Shown piece after piece: positions 22,931-31,378 of a stretch of DNA of 36,895 bases. The stretch's first letter is position 1, and the number at the start of each line of letters is the position of its first letter. Where the stretch lies: assembly GCA_001724245.1 (NCBI GenBank), contig MEDX01000037.1, positions 1 through 36,895 on the forward strand. Reading direction: 5' to 3'. Made by a program: the position numbers and the translations under genes. This stretch comes from Fonticula-like sp. SCN 57-25. Taxonomy: Eukaryota; Nucleariida; Rotosphaerida. The notes beneath the pieces were generated by a model. The model did no database searches and was not told where the DNA came from. It was given only the letters and a program-made list of their open reading frames with translations.

Positions 22931-23762
22931 GATGGGCTTTAGCAGGAAGCGACCAAAGGGGACAAGAAAACCACGCGCAAGATGCTTTCAAGCTGTGGGG
23001 CTGCTTTTCCTGCTGCTAGAGATGCCGGAGGGGGGGCCGCTGTGAGCTGGAGGAAACGCAGAATTGGAGGGCCGCGTACCAAGGAAAGAAACTGAACCGG
23101 ACCAACTGCAAACTTCCACGCTTTTCTCAAAAACACAAATAGAAAGTCGTGGGCAGAGTCTTAGGCATTGAAGGTACGTATTCGACCCACCCCCGGTATG
23201 CTTTGGGGGGGTGACCAATTCGAACCACCCATCTCGCTGTAATTTGATCGAGCCACTTCGAGTTGCTTCTAGACATCATCGTTGTGTGTCGGGGAATAAC
23301 CCCGTGACGACCTTAATTGATGGTAAATTGTTCCGCAGCACCTAAAATGGACAATTCCAATCCAAATATGGGCGAGTCTTCCGAATCAGGAAACGACGAA
23401 ACGTTTTTTTTGTTGGTTACGTCATCCCGGCATACGCATACTTGTGACCTTCTCCTTGCAACGTCGCTATTACGCGTCTGCACCTGTGACCACCGCCTGA
23501 CTGCTTAAGAGGATCCGGTTTTTGGTTTCTGCATTCAACTGTCTTCTCGCCTCACCGTCTACCTCTGACTTTGTCTGCCTTTCTCAAGAAGAGGCAGTTT
23601 GTGTTCCAGTAGCTTTTCACCTCTCGCGGCCGGTCTTACCACCCCACCCCGCGTTTGTAATCACCCGACCCTCCTCAGGCCGGACAATTAATTGCAACCG
23701 GCCTCACCAGCTCTCCGCCTACTCTGACGACGTTCCGCACTTCTTCTTCGTCGCGCGCGAGC
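22931..23762. promoter_or_regulatory. Divergent promoter, GFAT / unknown regulator
   Basis: 832 bp between divergent starts. It contains a strong hairpin (23181-23224), a smaller hairpin CGGGG/CCCCG at 23290-23304, and a TACGTCA half-CRE near 23420. From about 23510 to 23760 it is pyrimidine-rich on the plus strand, as expected for the 5' UTR of the downstream gene. No tRNA or paired snoRNA boxes found. Confidence 0.5.
23181..23224. other. Stable hairpin in intergenic DNA
   Basis: CACCCCC (23188-23194) pairs with GGGGGTG (23207-23213). TTCGA (23181-23185) pairs with TCGAA (23220-23224) outside it. The loop is about 12 nt. It lies ~260 bp upstream of the GFAT start. It could be an RNA structure or a DNA cruciform. 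Confidence 0.4.
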
Positions 23763-24380
23763 ATGTCTCCCAGCGTTAGTGAGCACGACTGGCACTACGC
23801 TGCCGCCAACATCAAGATGGAATCATCTGATATTTATGATTCGTCACCAGTCCGACCGACGCGCTCGGCCGTCACTTCGGCACCCACCCAGAGCCCCCCC
23901 TCGGCGGACTCGAGGTCCCGAGCCGAAATGGTGAAGGATGAGTGTATTGCTGCGGACAAGGAATTTCTCGAGTACCTTGACGAGAAGGGCCGCATCAGCG
24001 TCAAGCAGCTTCGCGAGACGCCCAAGCTGCGCCATCTATACAAGATCTATGACCGTGTTTCTGTTCAATTGTGCCGCGCCGAGAGGAGGCGCAATGCCTC
24101 TGCGCACACGCCTCCGCCGTCGCCAAAGTCGCGGCCAAGCGAGCAATTTGACGATGACTCGACATCGCCCATCTCTGACCCCGAGATGGACGAGCTCCCG
24201 ATCAAGATCTCCACCAGGCGCTTGTCGCCGTCCGCCGTCGCCGCAGCCGCTGTGGCGCCTACAAAACAAAAGGTGGGATTCGAGGCGGCTTACCGTTCGC
24301 CGGCCAAGTTGCGCGACCAGGATGTTGTCGAGGCGGCCAACGCGCTCTGGCTCATGCGCGGGCCACAGATGACCGCCTAA
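23763..24380 (+). CDS. Unrecognised Ser/Pro-rich protein, possible nuclear regulator
   Basis: Intronless, 205 aa, no family recognised. Mostly disordered, with many Ser/Thr-Pro sites (SSPVRPT, APTQSPPS, TPPPSPKS). It has two sumoylation-type motifs (IKME near residue 19, VKDE near residue 57). One ordered helical segment, about 55-115, contains EFLEYLDEKGRISVKQLRET and a Tyr/Arg-rich continuation. The C-terminus ends in an amphipathic motif, DVVEAANALWLMRGP, the sort of AAxxL helix that docks onto corepressors such as Sin3; this is a guess. A long pyrimidine-rich leader (23510-23762) suggests a well-transcribed gene. Function unknown. Confidence 0.65.
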   Translation: MSPSVSEHDWHYAAANIKMESSDIYDSSPVRPTRSAVTSAPTQSPPSADSRSRAEMVKDECIAADKEFLEYLDEKGRISVKQLRETPKLRHLYKIYDRVSVQLCRAERRRNASAHTPPPSPKSRPSEQFDDDSTSPISDPEMDELPIKISTRRLSPSAVAAAAVAPTKQKVGFEAAYRSPAKLRDQDVVEAANALWLMRGPQMTA

Positions 24381-25065
24381 GTGCTCTAGCGCGTCCCTCG
24401 ATGGAATCGACGCTGCTTTCATCACTTTTCGTTTGGCATTCCTCATTTCTGTCATTTCGTGCATTTATCCTGTGATTATTCGTTCTTGTTGATATCGGTG
24501 GGTTCGGAGGTCGTTCCCTTGTGTCCCATCATTCAGGGAAGCCTGCTCTGCCACATTTGTGCCATTGTCTTGTGTATTCGCCACTTTCGTATTCCGACTG
24601 TATATTCATTTGTGTCTGTGTAGTTAAGTCGCGATAGCTCTGTCGTCTGTTTTGCCTTTACGAATGTTTGCCCGGTACCAATTTTATTCGCTGCGTTATC
24701 GCAGCGCTTGGTGGCCGAGCTCTTTGTACTAGGATTCAGCAGCATTTATTATATTGTCCTGAAATATCTTATCCATTCTAATATACTGCTGGATACTTGA
24801 CCTTTGAGAAACAAAGAGATGTCCACGCCAATACATGCTTGGTCTATTACTGTAGCTCACCTCTATGGGGCGTACTGCAGTTCAGTCTTCCTGACTGCAA
24901 AGCGACCCCGCTGCTGCCCAAGCAACGCTGCTAAGTGAGTCTAGTGACTTTCAGCTGACTTCTAACAACTGCTAGCAGCAGATAGCAGCGGATAGCAGGG
25001 CCAAAACAGGGCCAAAACGCTGACACCGCAGATCACGTGTCCGTCACGTCGTTGAACGCGGGGCG
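24381..25065. other. Spacer with tandem micro-duplications upstream of ALDH
   Basis: 685 bp, AT-rich to about 24860. Just upstream of the next gene it has two direct duplications: GATAGCAGSG twice (24981-25000) and AGGGCCAAAAC twice (24997-25018). CAGATCACGTG follows at 25029-25039. These are plausible promoter elements. Confidence 0.5.
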
Positions 25066-26610
25066 ATGGCGAAGAGGTCGAGGTCGCCCGTGCACGAGCC
25101 AAAGCTCCCCTACACACTTGAGGACGCTGGTTCGCCGTACACTGGCCCCACTCGTCACTTTATCAACAATGAATGGCGAGCGTCGCTTGCCGGAGGTGAG
25201 ATGGCGACGGTCAATCCCTCGACAGGGGCCGAGATTGCGCGGGTGAGCGCCGGGCTGTCGGCTGATGTTGATGCAGCGGTGGAGTGTGCGCGGAATGCTT
25301 TTACAACGTGGTCGCAGACGCCTGGCGAGAAGCGCGGCCATCTTCTTCGTCGTTACGGCGACTTGATTCTCGCCAATCAGGAGACGCTTGCACGGCTTGA
25401 AGGGCTCGACAATGGCATGTCTGTTGTGCTTGGCCGCGGCGTGGTCTTCCAGGCTGCGCAGTGGGTGTACTACTACGCCGGCTGGGCGGACAAGCTCGAG
25501 GGGACGACGCACAATGATCTTCTTGATCGCCGCCTGTTTACGTACACTGTCCGCCAGCCGTACGGCGTTGTCGGCGCGATCGTACCGTGGAACTTTCCCA
25601 TCGCGCTGCTGGTGTGGAAGCTTGCACCTGCGCTTGCATGCGGCAACACGCTTGTCATTAAGCCGTCCGAGAAGACACCGCTGACGGCGCTGGCGCTGGC
25701 GGACCTGGCGATGCGCGCGGGCTTCCCGCCGGGCGTCGTCAACGTCGTACTCGGGTTGGGCACGACCGCGGGCGACGCGCTCGCGCGCCATCCTCACGTT
25801 GACAAGATCAGCTTCACGGGCTCCACCGGCGTCGGTCGCGCCATCCTCCGCGCGGCGGCTGAGACCAACCTGAAGCGCGTCACGCTCGAGCTTGGCGGCA
25901 AAAGCCCCGTCATCGTCATGCCGGACGCGGACCTCGACGAGGCCGTCGCCTTTGCGCACAGCGGCCTCTTCATCAACCAGGGGCAGTTTTGCGCGGCGGG
26001 GTCGCGCGTCATCGTCCACGAGGACGTCTACGAAGAGTTTCTCGCAAAGTCAGCTGAGCTCGCGCGTAAGCGGAGGGCGCGGGTCGGCCACGCGCTCGAC
26101 GAAAAGGCGACACACGGCCCCGTCGTCGACCAGCTGCAGTACAACAGGGTGCTCGAGTACATCGAGGCCGGCAAGAGGGATGGCGCTAGGGTTGTTGTCG
26201 GGGGGGAGCGCGTGGCCGCCCACAAGGATGAGAGCATCCGGGGGGGCTTTTACATTGAGCCGACCATCTTTGCCGACGTAGAGCCGCGCATGAGGATAGC
26301 GCAAGAGGAGATTTTTGGGCCCGTCATGGCCGTCATCAAGGTGCGCAGCGTGCAGGAGGCGATCGCCGTCGCGAACCAGACAGAGTATGGGCTCGCTGCG
26401 GGCGTCTTTTGCAGGGACATCAAGTCGGCGCTCGCCATCGCGCACGCCGTTCACGCGGGCACTGTGTGGGTCAACACGTATGGCAAGATGATGCCGCAGG
26501 CCGCGTTTGGGGGGATGAAATTGAGCGGCATCGGGACGGAGAACGGAGAGGCAGTGCTCAGAGAGTACAGCCACTCAAAGACAGTCACCATGGCGCTCGC
26601 AAAACTGTAG
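25066..26610 (+). CDS. NAD(P)-dependent aldehyde dehydrogenase (ALDH superfamily)
   Basis: Oxidises aldehydes to acids. Intronless, 514 aa, standard length for class 1/2-type ALDH. Landmarks: GAIVPWNFPIALLVWKLAPA, KPSEKTP, FTGSTGVGR (cofactor turn), LELGGKSP with catalytic base E275, and GQFCAAGSR with nucleophile C309. EEIFGPVMAV and AFGGMKLSG are also present. Oddities: the usual LDNGK is LDNGM, and the triad GQxCxA has single Cys (QFCAA). It has no obvious targeting peptide, so probably cytosolic, although the basic start MAKRSRSPVHEP is unusual. Substrate not predictable. Confidence 0.93.
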   Translation: MAKRSRSPVHEPKLPYTLEDAGSPYTGPTRHFINNEWRASLAGGEMATVNPSTGAEIARVSAGLSADVDAAVECARNAFTTWSQTPGEKRGHLLRRYGDLILANQETLARLEGLDNGMSVVLGRGVVFQAAQWVYYYAGWADKLEGTTHNDLLDRRLFTYTVRQPYGVVGAIVPWNFPIALLVWKLAPALACGNTLVIKPSEKTPLTALALADLAMRAGFPPGVVNVVLGLGTTAGDALARHPHVDKISFTGSTGVGRAILRAAAETNLKRVTLELGGKSPVIVMPDADLDEAVAFAHSGLFINQGQFCAAGSRVIVHEDVYEEFLAKSAELARKRRARVGHALDEKATHGPVVDQLQYNRVLEYIEAGKRDGARVVVGGERVAAHKDESIRGGFYIEPTIFADVEPRMRIAQEEIFGPVMAVIKVRSVQEAIAVANQTEYGLAAGVFCRDIKSALAIAHAVHAGTVWVNTYGKMMPQAAFGGMKLSGIGTENGEAVLREYSHSKTVTMALAKL

Positions 26611-26963
26611 GATTATAGCTGGAAATGTAAAAAGGGTAATAGAAAATTCGAATTTAACTTGCATTGTGGATTATCTAATAGAACAATTTACACGGAATGA
26701 TAGAATACACAACAAAAAAGGCTTGACCTGGGAAACACAACGGGTTGCTTGCTCGCCTCGATTGGCAAGTGCAGAAGCAAGATTAATGCATGCGGAAAAC
26801 AGGAATAGAACGCATATAACGCCCTCGCCACAAAAAACTCTTCAAGAGCCACTGGCTCTCTCTGTCTCTCTTTCTTAAACTACGCTCTCTATCGCTCACC
26901 ATACGCGCGTACGCCCACGCCCTCGCTCCCTCGTGGCTTGTGCCCCACCACTTGCGAAAACAA
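26611..26963. other. Convergent 3' spacer, ALDH / ATG1
   Basis: 353 bp between convergent stops. A CT/GA-rich stretch lies at 26850-26890. No gene seen. Confidence 0.5.
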
Positions 26964-29190
26964 TCATAGCACAAGAACTCCGCTGACAGGGCTTATTCCG
27001 GATGACCTCGCGTTGCGCATCTGCAGCTGAACGAGCTCGTACCGCTCGCGAATCTTGCTGGCGTACGTCGCGACAATATTCCTGTGCTCGGACGACAGCT
27101 TGAGGTCCTCCGTTTGCATGAGCGCGTCCAAAAGCAGCAGTGCCTGGCGGTACTTTTGCACGCCAGGCTCGTCCTCGTCAAAGGCGCCCTCGTGCGAAAG
27201 CGACTTTGCACTGTGGAAGACGAGCTGAAGAATACGGAGCGACCGCTGGGGGCTCGTGACGGACGTGTACGACCGGCGGAGATCTGTCTGCAGACTTTCG
27301 GCGCGCTCGAGGCAGCTCTGATAAGCCTCATCCATGCTGGCAACAATGTTCTGCAGCGTGCCCGTGGAGCTCCGGAAGCGCGAGTAGAAATGGCGCGCAC
27401 GGCGGAAAGCAATGGAAAAGAGCGAGAGGGTGTAGCAATAAAGCGTGTAGGTGTCCTGCTTGTCCTCGGTTGATTCCGCCAGGCGAAGGACAGCCATGGC
27501 GGTCTGGCGCGCATGTTCAACCGACTCGAAGCTTTCGCGCTCGGCAATGGACGAATTCATCAGCGAGGAGCTGCTGAACGTCGCATTCGGCGGCGACGAG
27601 GACGGCTTGGTAGAGGCGGAACTGACCACCTGTTGTGTGTCCTGGGGCGCCAGCGTGAACCCGAGGCTGTTCGACGCGAGCTTCACAGCCCCAAGCAAGA
27701 TGTCCTTCGGGCTCGTCGTCCAATGAGACTGAGGCGACGAGCCCGGCGCGGGATGCGTAGTCGCGGGCTGAGGCGGCGAGTCGGGCGGCGTCAAGACTGC
27801 TGCCTTGGAGGGCTTTCGGATGACCGACCCCGAAAGAGAAAAGGACAGCGAAGACGATGAGGAAGAGCTGAGAATGTCGCCGCTCGTTTGCTTGGCTACG
27901 CTCGTCGCGCCAACCAAGGGCGACTGCCCAGCGATCGGCGCCTGGCCGTTGGCAATGATGTCCACCGTTTGAAAGTTTGCGATCTGTGCCTTGTCAATCA
28001 TGACAAAATCATCCGATCCTCGCATCTGGGGGCTCGCGCTACCCAGCGCCGGGTTCGTCGTCAGCGGGTTGGACGGGAGGGGCGACGCGTGCGTCATGTC
28101 GGCGGCAAAGTCCGTAGCAGACAAGACTTGCTGGAGATAAAACGACGTGCGGGTGGGCGGCAACGCGGCAACGCGAGGCGAAGCGTCAGGCGCGTCCAAT
28201 GATGAGGAAGCCGGAGAGAACGAAAACGCGCGCTGAGAGGACGAACCCTGGCTGCGCTCGCATGCCTCCACCGCTTCCCTGCCGTTTTGCACAAACGGAT
28301 GCCAGAAGAATTGCGAAAACGTCATACGATGGATGGGGTCGCGACGAAGCAATTTCCGCACAAGATCAAGGCAGTCCTCCGAGACGGTCGTCGATGGCGG
28401 AAAGTCAATTGTCTTAAACTGCTTGATCTTTTCAAAGAGCTGGACTTGGTTTTGCGCGTTAAAGGGAACCTTGCCGCACACCATCTCATAGAGGATGCAG
28501 CCAACAGACCACAGGTCAGCCTTGTAGTCGTAGGGGCGGTTCAAGAACACCTCTGGGGCCATGTATAGAGGCGTTCCGCACGAGGTAGAGGCCAGGTCCG
28601 TCTCGCCAAGCACTCGTGCGTAGCCAAAGTCGGCAAGCTTGAGCGTCGTCTGTTCGGCCGTGCTGGCGAGCAGAATGTTGCTCGGCTTCAAATCGCGATG
28701 AATCATGTTGTTTTGGAACAGAAAATCCAGCGCATTCGCTTCAATGGGAAGAGAGTGTGAGCAAAAAAAAACACAAAGGAAAGAGCGCACCGAGCTGGAA
28801 TAAATAAAACTGCACGAGGCTCTCCGACATGCCCTTCTTCATGCGCTTCCCAAGCTCGCCACCTTCGCAAAGCTCCATGACCATGCAAATATCACGGTCC
28901 GTCTCCTGCGATCGCAAAAGTTAACAGCCGACCAACATAAAATTCGGAGAGCGTACAAAGGTTCCATAAAGCTCGACAATGTTCGGGTGCTTGTTTTGCT
29001 CCAGAATGCGAATCTCATTGCGCAGGTTTGCGACGAGCTTTTCTGTGTCCAGTTTGGACTTTGGTACATTCTTGATGGCAACGATGTTGCCCGTGCTCTT
29101 GTGCCTCGCACGGTTCACAACTCCATAAGTGCCTTGGCCAACCACATTGTTGGGAAGACTCTCAAAATCGCTCGCAGAAAATGTTGTCAT
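26964..29190 (-). CDS. ATG1: ATG1/ULK autophagy-initiating Ser/Thr kinase
   Basis: Initiates autophagosome formation. Exons 29190-28957, 28905-28791 and 28738-26964 (introns 51 and 52 nt) give 707 aa. The N-terminal kinase (about 14-265) is complete: VGQGTYGVV P-loop, VAIK lysine, IHRDLKPSN catalytic loop, LADFGYA (DFG), GTPLYMAPE and DLWSVGCILYEM. A long Ser/Pro-rich linker carries GSDDFVMIDKAQI (about 355-367), the same position and form as the ULK Atg8-binding LIR (DDFVMV in ULK1, from memory). The C-terminal ~200 residues are helical and fit the EAT/tMIT region that binds Atg13 (SIAERESFESVEHARQTAMA onward). A 48-nt spliceable interval (29271-29318, GTACGT donor, CTAAC) lies in the 5' leader. 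Alternative: ULK3-like. Confidence 0.87.
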
Positions 29191-30058
29191 GGTGAATTCT
29201 GCAGGTTGAATAAAACTGGGAAATGAAACTTTCTTGGTGGTCAGTCTCGGTGCATTCCGAGGACCAGCGCCTGTGCAACAATGTTAGCAATCTAGGAAGG
29301 GTACCATTAAAAACGTACCAGGAAGCCGCGCCGACGGGATGGCGTTAGGCGAGGCCAGCACGATAGCTCTGAAGAGTACTGCGGCGGTCGACGGCGAAAA
29401 AAACCAGCAGTAGAAGGCCCTTGTTGGCGCCTCTCGAGATGCCGGTCAACGCAATAAAAAAAATAGCACGACCTACGAGGTACGCTAGCTTCTCGGTCTC
29501 AGAGGCCGCGCAGGTTAACGTAAACAAACTCGTGTACCGGAACGATAAACGAGGGCCCGAGCCACCAACACGACCAGGAGAAGGGGGCGGCGGGGAGGGG
29601 CAACAAACCACGAAATTTGACTGCGTCAACCGACGTAGTCAAAGACGAAATCACAATAATCCGCGACGGGAACGAGCAACGAGCAACGTTCAGCACTGGT
29701 CAGCCTCTAGCCCACTGTTGCCTGTGCGGTAAACGATGGCTTGCTTTTCCTTGGAAGGGGGGGGCGCCGAACGGTCCAGACAACACTGCTGGGCAGACGT
29801 AGGGCGGGAACTCGGTCGTTGTTGGTAAACGGTCAATTCAATAGAGTCACCTGAAAGTTGCCTACCCGGTGATTTTGTTGAAGGAAACACCTGACTTTCG
29901 AACCACACGGGTAGCCGATCTCAGTACACCCTCCATTTTATTGATGACGTCAATGTGCGCAATGTTCGTGATTGTGGGGCCAAATCCACGGTGGAATCCA
30001 CCCTGGATTTGACTATCGCCCACAGTGATGTGACAGTACTGCCCTTCTCGATCACCGG
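29191..30058. promoter_or_regulatory. ATG1 5' leader and MRP RNA upstream region
   Basis: It holds a probable 5' UTR intron of ATG1 (29271-29318). A palindromic CRE, TGACGTCA, lies at 29945-29952. Hairpin 29981-30011 (CAAATCCA/TGGATTTG enclosing GGTGG/CCACC) sits 48 bp before the TATA box. CTACCCG (29862-29868) can pair with CGGGTAG (29908-29914). No protein-coding gene with an ATG is supported; short ORFs here are not conserved-looking. Confidence 0.5.
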
Positions 30059-30065
30059 TATAAAA
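30059..30065 (+). promoter_or_regulatory. TATA box of the RNase MRP RNA gene
   Basis: TATAAAA in the context CCGGTATAAAAGC, about 30 bases before the expected RNA 5' end. It is the only convincing TATA box noticed in the window. Position fits snRNA-type promoters. Confidence 0.75.
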
Positions 30066-30094
30066 GCACCATGTGGCTCCCTTTTCTTTTCTTT

Positions 30095-30445
30095 GAGGAA
30101 CACGTCGAAGGCCCGCCGATCGGAGGCGCACGCACGGGGAGGTGTTGGTAACAATGTCCTCCTAGTCTATACCTTATTTGGAACCTCTGGGGAAGGTCCC
30201 CGGACGCAGGACAGAAAGTGTCAGCCGTAAAGGCCATCCCCTCCCGCTTACCTCCGCCTTGCGAAGAAGGAAGCACGCGAAGGGTATGCCGCCTCTCTTT
30301 CTTTCCTTTGATTGCCCCTGACCCTTTTTTTTGCTAGTGTGTTACTGAGCTGCGGCTTGCGGGGGGTAGTTTGTCCTAGCACAGTTATGCGGGCCTGCTT
30401 CTTTTGAAGCAGAACAGAACGGGGCCCACTCTCGACGTGTTTCTC
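30095..30445 (+). ncRNA. RMRP: RNase MRP RNA
   Basis: Catalytic RNA of RNase MRP, which cleaves pre-rRNA (A3-type site) and some mRNAs. CR-I is GGGGAAGGTCCCCGGAC at 30189-30205, almost the human RMRP block. It is followed by the MRP-specific hairpin GACA-GAAAG-TGTC (30210-30222), equivalent to human GGCA-GAGAG-UGCC. CR-V is ACAGAACGGGGCCCAC (30414-30429). CR-I and CR-V form P4: GG, bulged T97, CCCCG (30195-30202) pair with CGGGGCC (30420-30426). The ends form a 14-bp P1: GAGGAACACGTCGA (30095-30108) with TCGACGTGTTTCTC (30432-30445), one G-T pair. GAAGGCC follows P1 as in human. CTGCTTC-TTTT-GAAGCAG (30395-30412) is an added hairpin. The bulged U in P4 is a universal RNase P/MRP feature; the GARAG hairpin argues for MRP over P. 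End positions are inferred from P1. A T8 run (30325-30332) inside the RNA is odd for Pol III. Confidence 0.93.
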
Positions 30446-30628
30446 CCCATACCCACTCCCACAAAGAAATATGTCGTGTCAGTTTCCTCACCCTTATGTT
30501 CTCTGCACTCACTCGCGTAGGACCGACGTGCTCTTCTGGACTGGATTTCTGCCCACCCTCGCTCAAGGTATGTACTAGGAACTGGCTATTTGGGTTGGGA
30601 GTGGGTTCTATACCTCGTTATTGAAGAC
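30446..30628. other. Spacer between MRP RNA and snoRNA
   Basis: 183 bp. No T4 or longer run follows the MRP P1 strand. GTATGT at 30568-30573 is a possible donor of a noncoding host intron. Confidence 0.4.
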
Positions 30629-30776
30629 GTGCAATGATGGTTGAATTTCTTCACCTGATCCTCATGAAGATCAAAACTCGAGCTTTTTAAATCTGAGCAC
30701 ATTCTTCTTTTTTGCTTGCTATTTTTGCTTTTATATTCTTGCCGCTTCTGTTTGCTAACTCCTCAATTTGGACTAG
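30568..30776 (+). other. Putative host intron for the box C/D snoRNA
   Basis: A GTATGT donor (30568), CTAAC branch point (30755-30759) and GACTAG acceptor (30771-30776) bracket the snoRNA. At 209 nt it would be the longest intron here, explained by its cargo. The flanking exons are noncoding, so a snoRNA host transcript is inferred. Confidence 0.5.
30629..30700 (+). ncRNA. SNORD36: Box C/D snoRNA, SNORD36/snR47 family dual methylation guide
   Basis: Terminal stem GTGC/GCAC (30629-30632, 30697-30700). Box C ATGATGG (30634-30640), D' CTGA (30655-30658), C' ATGAAGA (30664-30670), D CTGA (30693-30696). The 14 bases before D' (30641-30654) are exactly complementary to the large-subunit rRNA sequence GUGAAGAAAUUCAA. 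The fifth base upstream of D' points at the second A of GUGAA. The 12 bases at 30679-30690, ending two bases before D, complement 18S UUAAAAAGCUCG, with the fifth base pointing at the first A. This pair of targets is that of yeast snR47 (18S A619, 25S A2220) and human SNORD36, recalled from memory. The snoRNA 3' end is 76 nt before a CTAAC/TAG acceptor (30776), the usual distance for intronic C/D snoRNAs. Confidence 0.92.
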
Positions 30777-30816
30777 TCTGTGTACTGCTCGACTTTTTGC
30801 ATGCATACTCAAGCTT

Positions 30817-30944
30817 GCGACCACTAATGTATTACAATATTACTACCGAGTTCCTTTCCCGCGCCCACCAAACCCCTAGTGCGATAAGAGCATGTCCAAA
30901 GAGAAAGCGATACTTCTAGTCTGCATGCACTATGCTCTACATGG
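30817..30944 (+). ncRNA. Candidate H/ACA snoRNA
   Basis: Two-hairpin layout. The 5' stem is CG (30818-30819) plus CACTA (30822-30826) pairing with TAGTG (30877-30881) plus CG (30882-30883). H box ATAAGA follows (30884-30889, fits ANANNA). The 3' stem is AGAGCAT (30887-30893) with ATGCTCT (30932-30938). ACA is immediately next (30939-30941), leaving three bases to the end. The pocket edge near 30923-30925 is 14-16 nt from ACA, as the family rule requires. No rRNA target identified, and the first hairpin has a long loop, so this stays a candidate. Confidence 0.4.
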
Positions 30945-31378
30945 TTGACACTCCTTTGCAAATTGCGCTAAAAGGCGCCCATCCTTCACACGATTTAGCT
31001 ACTGAATACTGCAGTCCAGCAGCACCATAGAGGGTGTCCTTTGATTCTTGCGAGTATGACCCATTTGAGCGATAAATCGGTGGCCCAACGACCATGCTGG
31101 TCAACGACGGTCGATCATGTCCAAAGCGTTGATTGGCCAAAAATGTGATTGCAAAATGCAAACTGTGTTACGTGGCCACAGATCCCGTTTTTCTTTTCCA
31201 CGCTCGTGCGCTTTTTCCATACTCCGTCGAGTCGTCTTGGTCGCCCACAGCTTGCCACTGCCAGGTTGCCAGTAGCATGACGTTTGCCCTTGCTGGTGTT
31301 GTGCGCGTACGCCATTCTTTCTACGATAATGCATTTATTGTTGCTCACTTTTGCTCCTAATAGCGCCCTTTGGCGGCC
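30945..31378. promoter_or_regulatory. Aconitase upstream region
   Basis: 434 bp. An inverted CCAAT box (ATTGG, 31132-31136) lies 243 bp before the ATG. Hairpin GACCA-TGC-TGGTC lies just upstream (31089-31102 region). A GCAG acceptor-like site at 31014 could end an intron containing the H/ACA candidate. The remaining sequence is T-rich leader. Confidence 0.45.

Noticed and set aside
23215-23230. TTCGAA tRNA T-loop-like sequence (also at 29897-29904)
   Set aside because: No matching T stem, D arm or seven-pair acceptor stem at tRNA spacing on either strand.
29345-29732. Short ORFs on both strands upstream of ATG1
   Set aside because: Low complexity (Pro/Gly/Arg), no ATG in the frame that splices to ATG1, no recognisable domain. 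The spliceable interval is better read as a 5' UTR intron.
30189-30429. RNase P RNA instead of MRP RNA
   Set aside because: CR-I and CR-V are shared by both RNAs. The GACA-GAAAG-TGTC hairpin directly after CR-I matches the MRP-specific motif of human RMRP, and the CR-I block is closer to RMRP than to H1.
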